Source of the DNA: Marinigracilibium pacificum
Lineage (GTDB): Bacteria; Bacteroidota; Bacteroidia; Cytophagales; Cyclobacteriaceae
Length of the DNA stretch: 64,000 bases
Direction of reading: 5' to 3'
NCBI RefSeq assembly: GCF_012926615.1
Contig: NZ_JABBNU010000003.1
Span: 310,001 to 374,000 of the forward strand
Every line of letters starts with the position of its first letter. Position 1 is the stretch's first letter. Under the pieces are notes generated by a model. That model had not been told where the DNA came from. It saw nothing but the letters and a program-made list of their open reading frames with translations, and made no database searches. Shown here in pieces: positions 26,510-36,403 of this stretch. The translations under genes and the position numbers were made by a program.

Positions 26510-27721
26510 TTATGCTAATACTTCTTTAACTTTTGCAGCTGCATCTTTTAAAAGAATTGCTGAAGCAACTTTAAGACCTGATTCCTCAATAATCTTTGCT
26601 CCTTCTTCTGCATTAGTACCTTGTAGTCTAACAATAATTGGAACACTAATATCACCAATTTTTTTGTACGCTTCTACAACTCCATTAGCAACTCTATCAC
26701 ATCTTACAATACCACCGAAAATGTTAATTAGAATTGCCTTTACATTTGGATCCTGAAGAATGATTCTGAAACCAGCCTCAACTGTTTCGGCATTTGCTCC
26801 ACCTCCAACATCAAGGAAGTTAGCAGGCTCTCCTCCAGATAGCTTAATAATATCCATAGTAGCCATCGCAAGTCCAGCACCGTTAACCATACAACCAACG
26901 TTACCGTCAAGCTTCACATAGTTAAGACCAGCTGCATTTGCTTCAACTTCTAAAGGATCTTCTTCAGATATATCTCTGAATTCAGCAATATCTTTATGAC
27001 GATATAAAGCATTATCATCCAAATTCACTTTTGCATCAACAGCTAAAATCTTATTATCAGATGTTTTTAACACCGGATTGATTTCAAACATAGATGCATC
27101 AGTTTCTTCGTATGCTCTATATAAAGCAGAAACGAATTTCACCATTTCTTTGAAAGCATTTCCTTCTAAACCAAGTGCAAATGCAATTTTCCTAGCTTGA
27201 AATGGAAGTAAACCAGTTGATGGATCAACCCACTCCTTGAATATTTTTTCTGGAGTTGCCTCTGCAACATCCTCAATATCCATACCCCCTTCAGTTGATG
27301 CCATAATAACATTGCATCCTTTTGCTCTATCCAGAAGAACTGAAAGGTAATATTCTTTTGGTTCAGACTCACCTGGATAATAAACATCCTGTGCTACTAA
27401 AACCTTATGAACTTTCTTACCCTCTGGTCCGGTTTGATGAGTAACTAATGTCCCACCTAAAATACCTTTTGCTTTGTCAGGTACCTCATCAAGACTTTTT
27501 GCTAAAACAACTCCGTTAGAGCCAGTCTCATTAATTTTACCTTTACCTCGACCACCTGCGTGGATCTGAGCTTTTATAACAAACCACTCGGTGCCTGTTT
27601 CAGCTTTAAGTTCTTTAGCAGCTGTAAGTGCTTTATCAGCAGATTCAGCAACAGTTCCCTCCTGAATTCGGCAGCCGTACTTCTTTAATATAGATTTTGC
27701 CTGATACTCGTGAATGTTCAT
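26510..27721 (-). CDS. sucC: Succinyl-CoA ligase (ADP-forming), beta subunit
   Basis: A 403-residue TCA-cycle enzyme subunit. It opens MNIHEYQAKSILKKYG and has an ATP-grasp domain (FVIKAQIHAGGRGKG). The C-terminal domain contains GCMVNGAGLAMATMD, FLDVGGGANAETV and INIFGGIVRCDRVA, which contact CoA and the phosphohistidine of the alpha subunit. The alpha subunit gene sucD is not adjacent, as is common in Bacteroidota. The start ATG 27721 has a good promoter upstream. Confidence 0.96.
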   Translation of the reverse strand: MNIHEYQAKSILKKYGCRIQEGTVAESADKALTAAKELKAETGTEWFVIKAQIHAGGRGKGKINETGSNGVVLAKSLDEVPDKAKGILGGTLVTHQTGPEGKKVHKVLVAQDVYYPGESEPKEYYLSVLLDRAKGCNVIMASTEGGMDIEDVAEATPEKIFKEWVDPSTGLLPFQARKIAFALGLEGNAFKEMVKFVSALYRAYEETDASMFEINPVLKTSDNKILAVDAKVNLDDNALYRHKDIAEFRDISEEDPLEVEANAAGLNYVKLDGNVGCMVNGAGLAMATMDIIKLSGGEPANFLDVGGGANAETVEAGFRIILQDPNVKAILINIFGGIVRCDRVANGVVEAYKKIGDISVPIIVRLQGTNAEEGAKIIEESGLKVASAILLKDAAAKVKEVLA

Positions 27722-27737
27722 GTCTCAAAATTTTGCA

Positions 27738-27768
27738 CGAATCTAGCCCTTTTAAGATTATATTTCAA
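27738..27768 (-). promoter_or_regulatory. Promoter of sucC (-33/-7 type)
   Basis: On the minus strand TTG (27768-27766), a 20-base spacer, then TAGATTCG (27745-27738), one base from TAnnTTTG. The transcript would start very close to the ATG at 27721. Confidence 0.55.
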
Positions 27769-27951
27769 GCCGGAATACCTTTTTTATCCTTAATGCAATC
27801 GATGGAGATAATTTAACAGGTGAGGTATCTCCTTAATAAAACCCATAAAATTTACGATTAGCATTTGAAAATGAGGATTTTCCAGATCTGTCAATCATTA
27901 ACAATAACTATTTCATCAAAATAAATATTAAAATTTATATCTTGCGCCAAT

Positions 27952-28605
27952 ATGCTCATTGCCGAAAACATCAAGAAAAAATACGGATCACTCGAAGTTT
28001 TAAAAGGAATAGATATTTCGATTGCTTCAAATGAGGTTGTCTCTATAGTTGGTGCCTCAGGAGCAGGAAAAAGTACCCTTTTACATATCCTTGGAACTCT
28101 CGACAACCCTGATACCGGAAAAGTTTTTATGCACGATCAGGAAATTTCTAAGCTAAATAAGAAATCAATGGCTCGTTTTAGAAATGAGAATATAGGTTTC
28201 ATATTCCAGTTCCATAACCTTATGCCTGAATTTACCGCCCTTGAAAATATTTGTATTCCTGCATTTATTAAAGGTAAAGAAAGTAAAGGAACCATTGAAC
28301 AGAGAGCGCAAAAGTTAATGGATAAACTAAACCTACCTAACAGATATCATCATAAACCATCACAATTAAGTGGTGGAGAACAACAAAGGGTTGCAGTAGC
28401 AAGAGCTTTAATTAATGAACCAAAAATAGTTTTTGCTGATGAACCTTCCGGGAATCTAGATTCCAAAAATGCAGAGGAACTTCATCAAATGTTTTTTGAC
28501 CTCAGAGATGAATTTGGAAGAGCTTTTGTAATTGTAACCCATAATAATGACTTGGCTACTATGGCTGACAGGTGTCTGGAAATGAAAGATGGTCTTATGG
28601 TCTGA
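27952..28605 (+). CDS. ABC transporter ATP-binding protein, LolD/MacB type
   Basis: A 217-residue ATPase with Walker A GASGAGKST (34-42), signature LSGGEQQRVAVARAL, and Walker B IVFADEPSGNLDS. The Q-loop FQFHNLMPEFTALEN and the SGNLDS end identify the LolD/MacB/FtsE subgroup, which drives lipoprotein release or other mechanotransmission from the inner membrane. No permease gene is adjacent, so it must partner with one elsewhere. Its last 11 bases overlap the convergent bcp gene. Confidence 0.88.
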   Translation: MLIAENIKKKYGSLEVLKGIDISIASNEVVSIVGASGAGKSTLLHILGTLDNPDTGKVFMHDQEISKLNKKSMARFRNENIGFIFQFHNLMPEFTALENICIPAFIKGKESKGTIEQRAQKLMDKLNLPNRYHHKPSQLSGGEQQRVAVARALINEPKIVFADEPSGNLDSKNAEELHQMFFDLRDEFGRAFVIVTHNNDLATMADRCLEMKDGLMV

Positions 28606-29059
28606 CTTTTATTGATGAAATAATATTCTTCATCTCATCAATATGTTTTTCAGCACCAAACAAATTCTCATAACTATATCTAATTATATGATTTTGATCT
28701 AAAAGATAAGTTATTCGCTTAGTCATATTTATAAAGGGGACTTTTGCATTATATAACTTAGAAACTTTCCCGTTTTCATCAGCCAATAAATCAAACGGAA
28801 GATCATATTTATTCTTAAATTGAATATGAGTTGCCAAGTTATCTCTACTAATTCCAAAAACCGGTATATCTACTGATTTAAAAAAATCAAACTCATCTCT
28901 AAAACCGCAGGCTTCTTTGGTACATCCGGGTGTAAAATCCTTAGGATAAAAAAACAGTATACAGGGTTTCCCCTCTAAAGTCTCTTCCAAAGAAAATAAA
29001 TTTCCTCCCGTTGATGCTAAACTAAATACTGGTGCTTTCGTTCCTTTTTTTAATGGCAT
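28595..29059 (-). CDS. bcp: Thioredoxin-dependent peroxiredoxin, BCP type
   Basis: A 154-residue atypical peroxiredoxin that reduces hydroperoxides. The active site DFTPGCTKEACGFRD has the peroxidatic Cys46 and a resolving Cys51 in the five-residue spacing of E. coli BCP. KKGTKAPVFSL opens the domain. I start at ATG 29059 (MPLKKG) because the longer frame begins with a TTG and adds a non-conserved stretch. It is divergent from the transporter gene at 29087, with only 27 bases between the starts. Confidence 0.93.
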   Translation of the reverse strand: MPLKKGTKAPVFSLASTGGNLFSLEETLEGKPCILFFYPKDFTPGCTKEACGFRDEFDFFKSVDIPVFGISRDNLATHIQFKNKYDLPFDLLADENGKVSKLYNAKVPFINMTKRITYLLDQNHIIRYSYENLFGAEKHIDEMKNIISSIKVRP

Positions 29060-29086
29060 TTTATTAAAGGTAATCAAATTAACAAT

Positions 29087-29953
29087 ATGTATTTTTCCAG
29101 AGGCGTACGCTTCATGCTTATTTCGGGTATTTGCTTTTCATTAATGAATGTGTTGGTTAAATACCTAACAAATATACCTGCAACAGAAATAATTGTTTTC
29201 CGATCATTAATTTCTTTCGTTTTAAGCGCCTTAATATTATACCGTAAAAAAGTCTCCGTCTGGGGTAACAACAAAAAGTTACTCATAGGAAGAGGCCTCT
29301 CCGGTGCAATTGCTTTAACAATTTATTTCTATACTTTACAACGTATTCCTTTGGCTACAGCAGTAACACTTCAATTTCTTGCTCCTGTTTTCACTGCGAT
29401 TTTGGGCATTTTTATTGTAAAAGAAAAACTTAATCCATGGCAATTTTTATTTTTTGTAATTTCTTTTGCAGGAATACTAATAATTAAGGGTTTTGACGAA
29501 AGAATTTCAACAGAATTAGTAGTTCTCGGTGTACTTTCTGCATTTTTTGCAGGGCTAGCATATAATATTGTCAGAAAATTAAATACATCAGAGCATCCTC
29601 TAGTAATCGTTTTCTATTTCCCTTTGGTTACTCTCCCATTAGTTTCAGTTTATTCTGCATTTAATTGGGTGACTCCTCAAGGTATTGAATGGCTTCTATT
29701 ACTCGGAGTTGGTATATTAACTCAAATAGCTCAGTATTATATGACACGTGCTTACCAGGAAGAATCAATATCTAAGGTTGCTGGCTTGAAGTACTTGGGT
29801 ATTATTTACGGGCTTGGCTTTGGGTATTTAATATTTGACGAAACTTTTAATTTCTATACTTATATTGGAATGGCTGTGGTACTAGTTGGGGTAATATTAA
29901 ACGTCTGGTATAAAACCTGGATTGATAAAAAAAAGTTAGCTACTCAAAATTGA
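29087..29953 (+). CDS. EamA/DMT-family transporter
   Basis: A 288-residue membrane protein with two EamA repeats of about five helices each. The first has SLMNVLVKYLTNIPATEIIVFRSLISF and ATAVTLQFLAPVFTAILG; the second has ISKVAGLKYLGIIYG and a final helix MAVVLVGVILNVW. The family exports metabolites such as amino acids or nucleobases; the substrate cannot be told. It is divergent from bcp, and the two promoters must overlap coding sequence. Confidence 0.88.
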   Translation: MYFSRGVRFMLISGICFSLMNVLVKYLTNIPATEIIVFRSLISFVLSALILYRKKVSVWGNNKKLLIGRGLSGAIALTIYFYTLQRIPLATAVTLQFLAPVFTAILGIFIVKEKLNPWQFLFFVISFAGILIIKGFDERISTELVVLGVLSAFFAGLAYNIVRKLNTSEHPLVIVFYFPLVTLPLVSVYSAFNWVTPQGIEWLLLLGVGILTQIAQYYMTRAYQEESISKVAGLKYLGIIYGLGFGYLIFDETFNFYTYIGMAVVLVGVILNVWYKTWIDKKKLATQN

Positions 29954-30001
29954 AAAGTGCACATCAATAACTTGTAACTTTTATATAACTCGATATCTAA
30001 T

Positions 30002-30009
30002 TATTTTTG
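30002..30009 (+). promoter_or_regulatory. Candidate -7 element for yebC
   Basis: TATTTTTG matches TAnnTTTG and lies 16 bases before the ATG. The nearest upstream TTG is too far (27 bases) to be a good -33, so this is tentative. Confidence 0.3.
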
Positions 30010-30025
30010 TAAAAAAATTATTTTT

Positions 30026-30772
30026 ATGGCTGGACACAGTAAATGGGCAAATATTAAGCGCAGGAAAGGTGCACAAGATGCCAAAAGAGGTAAAATATTC
30101 ACAAAACTTATCAAAGAAATTCATGTTGCTGTTAAAGAAGGCGGCGGTCCTGACCAAGATGCAAATCCCAGATTAAGACTTGCTATTCAAAATGCAAAAG
30201 GAGTTAATATGCCTAAAGATAATATCGAAAGGGCAATCAAAAAAGCTTCAGGAGCAGATGCAACAGAGTATACCACACACACATATGAAGGCTATGGTCC
30301 ACATGGCATAGCTGTCTTTGTAGAAACAATGACGGATAACCTAAACAGGACTGTTGCTGCAGTAAGAGCTGCCTTTACAAAATACGGAGGATCCCTTGGA
30401 ACAAATGGTTCTCTTGATTTTATATTTGATCGAAAGGGAGTTTTTACTTTCAAAAAACCAGAAGGGATGGAACGTGAAGAGTTTGAACTTGAAGTAATTG
30501 ATGCGGGTGCTGAAGAAGTTGAAGAAAATGACGGATTTATCACTATATATACAGCTATGGAAGACTTTGGTTCTATGCAGTCAAAACTTGAAGAGCTTAA
30601 TATAGAAACAGAAACCTCTGAACTTCAAAGAATACCAAAAACAACTACTTCGTTGGGCGATGAAGACCTTCAAAGTGTCTGGAAATTAATTGAAGCACTA
30701 GAGGACGATGATGATGTTCAAAAAGTTTATCACAATCTCGACATTAATGAATCTCAATATGAACTAATATAA
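30026..30772 (+). CDS. yebC: YebC/PmpR-family protein
   Basis: A 248-residue protein of the TACO1/YebC family, opening with the invariant MAGHSKWANIKRRKGAQDAKRGK. Other conserved elements are NMPKDNIERAIKKASG, YEGYGPHGIAVFVE and TDNLNRT. It was first described as a DNA-binding regulator; recent work on the family points to a role in translation of difficult motifs such as polyproline. Full length, followed by its own terminator. Confidence 0.95.
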   Translation: MAGHSKWANIKRRKGAQDAKRGKIFTKLIKEIHVAVKEGGGPDQDANPRLRLAIQNAKGVNMPKDNIERAIKKASGADATEYTTHTYEGYGPHGIAVFVETMTDNLNRTVAAVRAAFTKYGGSLGTNGSLDFIFDRKGVFTFKKPEGMEREEFELEVIDAGAEEVEENDGFITIYTAMEDFGSMQSKLEELNIETETSELQRIPKTTTSLGDEDLQSVWKLIEALEDDDDVQKVYHNLDINESQYELI

Positions 30773-30790
30773 CATTAAAGTATTGAAATT

Positions 30791-30823
30791 AAGCACAGGT
30801 TATATTACTTGTGCTTTTTTTTT
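30791..30823 (+). terminator. Rho-independent terminator after yebC
   Basis: Stem AAGCACAGGT / ACTTGTGCTT (one G-U) with a 6-base loop, then nine T. Confidence 0.9.
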
Positions 30824-30944
30824 AGTTAATTACAAGACCAAATCTACCAGCCATCACCAATTCACACCAATTGTATTATTCTTCTACAATAAACTGTAGA
30901 ACTAAATTAAATTATCTGATTAAAACTCAATAATCATTAATTAA

Positions 30945-32783
30945 ATGAAAATACTTAGTAAGCTTTTTTATCTACTATTAATCGGGTCTCCAATAATGAT
31001 CTTTGGACAAGATCATGGTTACTGGCAGCAATCGGCCAAATATGAAATGAATATTGACATGGATGTTAATACAAATCAGTTCACTGGAGATCAAACACTA
31101 ACCTACACTAATAACTCACCAGACACTTTATCAAAAGTATTTTATCATTTGTATTTTAATGCTTTTCAACCGGAAAGTCAGATGGATGTTCGATCTAGAA
31201 ATCTTCCTGACCCGGATAAGAGGGTTCAGGATCGTATTTCTAAGCTTACTAAAGAGGAAATTGGTTATCACGAAATTAATTCTCTAACTCAAGACGGAAA
31301 GAAATTATCATATCATGTTGAAGGTACTGTTTTAGAAGTTAATCTGGCTGAACCAATTTTACCAGGTGCAAGTACAGTATTTAAGATGAAATTCAACTCT
31401 CAGGTTCCGGTTCAAATAAGAAGAAGTGGAAGAGACAGTCACGAAGGAATTAGATATAGCATGTCACAATGGTATCCTAAAATGGCTGAATATGATATGG
31501 ACGGATGGCATCCGGATCCATATATCGGAAGAGAATTTCATGGAGTATGGTCAGACTTTGATGTAAATATTACCATCGATAAAGAGTATGTTCTTGGTGG
31601 ATCTGGAAATGTTGTTAATGGAAACGAGGTAGGATTTGGATATGAAGATGAAGGAACAAAGGTAAAATCAAAAGGAAAAACCAAGACTTGGCATTTTGTA
31701 GCTAAAAATGTTCATGACTTCATGTGGGCTGCTGACCCGGATTATGTTCACAAAAAGCTAACAACAGACTTCGGTTTGACAATTCACTTCTTATATCAAG
31801 ACGAAATTGATAGTGTCAAAACCAATTGGGAAAAGCTTCCTGAATATACTGCAGAATCATTCAGACTAATGAATGAAAATTTTGGAGTCTATCCATACGA
31901 TGTATTTAGTGTTATTCAAGGTGGTGATGGTGGAATGGAGTATGCTACTTCAACCCTAATCACTGGTAGAAGAACATTTGGATCTTTAATTGGAGTTACA
32001 GTTCATGAAATGGTTCATAGCTGGTATCAAGGAGTTTTAGCAACAAACGAAAGTATATACCCTTGGATGGATGAAGGGTTTACTACTTTTGCATCAGATT
32101 TTGTGATGTCAAAACTTTTCAATAAAGAAAGCCATCCTGTTTCAGGTAGTTACAGAGGATATATATATCTGGCAACCTCAGAAGCTAATGAGCCTCTTTC
32201 TACTCATGGTGATCATTATGAAACTAACATGGCTTATGGCATAAATTCATATAGCAAAGGTGCGGTTTTCTTGAACCAACTTAGATACATAATTGGTGAA
32301 GAAAATTTCTGGGCTGGAATGAAAAATTACTTTAATACCTGGAAATTCAAACATCCTGATCCAAATTCATTTCTAAGAATTATGGAAAAACAATCAGGAC
32401 TAGTTTTAGACTGGTATCTGGAAGATATGTTGTATACAACTAAAGTTATAGACTATTCAGTTGAAGGATTAAATGAAAAGAATGGTAATGCTGAAATAAT
32501 CCTTTCAAGAAAAGGTACAGCAATTATGCCTATAGATTTTACTGTTACTTTAAAGAATGGTGAAAAGAAACATTACTATATTCCATTGGCTGTTATGAGA
32601 GGTGAAAAACCAATCAACAAATCTGAAATCACATTACTTTCTGATTGGGGTTGGACTAATCCACAATACGCTGTTGAGCTTGAAATTTCTCCCGAAGAGA
32701 TTGAGTCCATTGAAATAGACCCTGATCAATTCCTGGCTGATATTAATAGAGGAAACAACAAATACAATAACAACAAACAATAA
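30945..32783 (+). CDS. M1-family metallopeptidase, exported
   Basis: A 612-residue zinc aminopeptidase. The signal peptide ends near IMIFGQ. An N-terminal beta domain (TGDQTLTYTNNSPDTLSKVFYHLY) is followed by the catalytic domain with GGMEY (329-333), which binds the substrate amino terminus, and HEMVHSW with zinc ligands His354 and His358, catalytic Glu355 and third ligand Glu377. There is no T9SS tail, so it is probably periplasmic. It is monocistronic with its own terminator. Confidence 0.93.
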   Translation: MKILSKLFYLLLIGSPIMIFGQDHGYWQQSAKYEMNIDMDVNTNQFTGDQTLTYTNNSPDTLSKVFYHLYFNAFQPESQMDVRSRNLPDPDKRVQDRISKLTKEEIGYHEINSLTQDGKKLSYHVEGTVLEVNLAEPILPGASTVFKMKFNSQVPVQIRRSGRDSHEGIRYSMSQWYPKMAEYDMDGWHPDPYIGREFHGVWSDFDVNITIDKEYVLGGSGNVVNGNEVGFGYEDEGTKVKSKGKTKTWHFVAKNVHDFMWAADPDYVHKKLTTDFGLTIHFLYQDEIDSVKTNWEKLPEYTAESFRLMNENFGVYPYDVFSVIQGGDGGMEYATSTLITGRRTFGSLIGVTVHEMVHSWYQGVLATNESIYPWMDEGFTTFASDFVMSKLFNKESHPVSGSYRGYIYLATSEANEPLSTHGDHYETNMAYGINSYSKGAVFLNQLRYIIGEENFWAGMKNYFNTWKFKHPDPNSFLRIMEKQSGLVLDWYLEDMLYTTKVIDYSVEGLNEKNGNAEIILSRKGTAIMPIDFTVTLKNGEKKHYYIPLAVMRGEKPINKSEITLLSDWGWTNPQYAVELEISPEEIESIEIDPDQFLADINRGNNKYNNNKQ

Positions 32784-32785
32784 AT

Positions 32786-32812
32786 AAAAGGCATCCATTT
32801 GGATGCCTTTTC
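32786..32812 (+). terminator. Rho-independent terminator after the M1 peptidase gene
   Basis: Stem AAAGGCATCC / GGATGCCTTT with loop ATTT and a T-rich tail. Confidence 0.9.
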
Positions 32813-32873
32813 TATTAATATATTTCTTTATAATAAAAACTAAATGGTTATTTAGTAAAAGTATTTTTTAAAC

Positions 32874-32881
32874 TAGATTTG
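32874..32881 (+). promoter_or_regulatory. Candidate -7 element for ligA
   Basis: TAGATTTG is an exact TAnnTTTG match, 28 bases before the ligA ATG. The -33 region shows only TTTAG at a suitable distance. Confidence 0.4.
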
Positions 32882-32900
32882 TTGAATAAACATCACATAG

Positions 32901-34922
<2,022 letters not shown>

Positions 34923-34924
34923 AG

Positions 34925-35449
34925 ATGTTTGGATTAAATATAAAGTTACTTCAACTTAGAAATTCACAGCTTGTTAAATCACAATATTCAAACAGGCCGA
35001 ATACTTCATTTAAAGATTCTAAAAGCATAGGTATCATTTTCACCTCTGAAGGAAAAACAAAATTTAATTCTATTAAAGCTTTTGTAAAATCACTTCAAGA
35101 TCTGAATAAGAATGTCGACGTTCTTTGTTTTGTCCCAAAAAATGAAGAAAATCATGAATTTAAATACGATTATTTTTCAGAGAACAACCTAACATTATCA
35201 GGTATAATTGAATCAGAAGAAGTAAAAAAATTTGAAAAGCAGCCCTTTGATTATTTATATTTGCTTGATTTTAACATAAACCCATTTATAATGAATGTTG
35301 TGTTAAAATCAAATGCTGTTTGTAGAGTTGGTTTTTTCTCTGATGAAAGTAGTCAAATATTAGATTTCATGATCAATGCATCAGGCAATGACTACAGCAG
35401 AGAATTTGAAGAATTATTAAAATATACAAAAGACTTAAATCATCAATGA
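34925..35449 (+). CDS. DUF6913 protein of unknown function
   Basis: A 174-residue soluble protein with no signal peptide or membrane segment. It has a Rossmann-like start (SIGIIFTSEGKTKFNSIKAF), NVDVLCFVPKN, and FDYLYLLDFNINPFI. I recognise this as the DUF6913 family, conserved in Bacteroidota; its function is unknown. It begins 2 bases after ligA and overlaps the start of dapA by 4 bases (ATGA), so the three genes are translationally linked. Confidence 0.75.
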   Translation: MFGLNIKLLQLRNSQLVKSQYSNRPNTSFKDSKSIGIIFTSEGKTKFNSIKAFVKSLQDLNKNVDVLCFVPKNEENHEFKYDYFSENNLTLSGIIESEEVKKFEKQPFDYLYLLDFNINPFIMNVVLKSNAVCRVGFFSDESSQILDFMINASGNDYSREFEELLKYTKDLNHQ

Positions 35450-36336
35450 GTAATGATCATTTAAAAGGCACAGGTGTAGCACTGGTTACACCAATGACCA
35501 ACCAGAAGGAAGTAGATTTTGAAGGGCTAGGTAAATTATTAGAGTATACTCACAAACGCGGTGTTGATTACTGGGTCGTAATGGGTACAACAGGTGAAAG
35601 TGCTACTTTAACCTCTAAGGAAAAAGCTGAAATATTGAGCTTTGTCAAGAAAAACAACCCACATAAAGTACCCATTGTTTATGGAATTGGAGGCAATAAC
35701 ACCTCTGATGTTCTTAAAGAAATTAAAGAAACTAATTTATTAGGGGTAAGTGCTATTTTATCTGTAAGTCCTTATTACAATAAGCCATCACAAGAAGGAA
35801 TATACCAACACTATTGTGCTATTGCTGATGAAAGCCCTGTACCTGTAATACTTTATAATGTACCAGGGAGGACTGCATCCAACATTACTTCTGAAACTAC
35901 ATTAAGACTAGCAAAACATAAAAATATCATTGGTGTAAAAGAAGCTTCCGGAGATTTATTCCAATGTATAAGAATTGCTAAACACAAGCCGGAAGATTTC
36001 CTGTTAATTTCAGGCGATGACGGATTAACACTTCCAATATATAGTATAGGTGGGGTTGGTGTAATTAGTGTTTTAGCAAATGCATATCCAGGTGTATTTA
36101 AAAGAATGAAGGATGCATATTGGAATTGCAATTTTGAAACTGCCCAAAAAGAAGTATATAAGCTAACAGAAGTAAGTCCACTAATGTATGTTGAGAGTAA
36201 TCCTGTAGGGGTAAAACAAGCTTTGAAAATTCTTGGTGTTTGTGATCATTATGTACGTCTTCCATTGATTGAGGCGACTGATGAATTAGCAAATCAGATT
36301 GAAGATGCGATGAGAGATGCTGGACTTTTAGAGTAA
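35446..36336 (+). CDS. dapA: 4-hydroxy-tetrahydrodipicolinate synthase
   Basis: A 296-residue TIM-barrel aldolase that joins pyruvate and aspartate semialdehyde, the first committed step to diaminopimelate and lysine. Schiff-base Lys165 is in GVKEASGD, Tyr137 in VILYNVPGRT, and the substrate-binding MGTTGESATL is present. The ATG overlaps the TGA of the preceding gene. Strong terminator downstream. Confidence 0.96.
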   Translation: MSNDHLKGTGVALVTPMTNQKEVDFEGLGKLLEYTHKRGVDYWVVMGTTGESATLTSKEKAEILSFVKKNNPHKVPIVYGIGGNNTSDVLKEIKETNLLGVSAILSVSPYYNKPSQEGIYQHYCAIADESPVPVILYNVPGRTASNITSETTLRLAKHKNIIGVKEASGDLFQCIRIAKHKPEDFLLISGDDGLTLPIYSIGGVGVISVLANAYPGVFKRMKDAYWNCNFETAQKEVYKLTEVSPLMYVESNPVGVKQALKILGVCDHYVRLPLIEATDELANQIEDAMRDAGLLE

Positions 36337-36355
36337 AAAAGAAAATTATTTTAAA

Positions 36356-36387
36356 ATAAAAAAGACACCTATAGGGTGTCTTTTTTA
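36356..36387. terminator. Bidirectional terminator between dapA and the polysaccharide block
   Basis: Stem AAAAAAGACACC / GGGTGTCTTTTTT around a short TATA loop, with A and T runs on both sides; it separates the housekeeping genes from the convergent glycan genes. Confidence 0.9.
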
Positions 36388-36403
36388 TTATTATGCAATG
36401 TGA

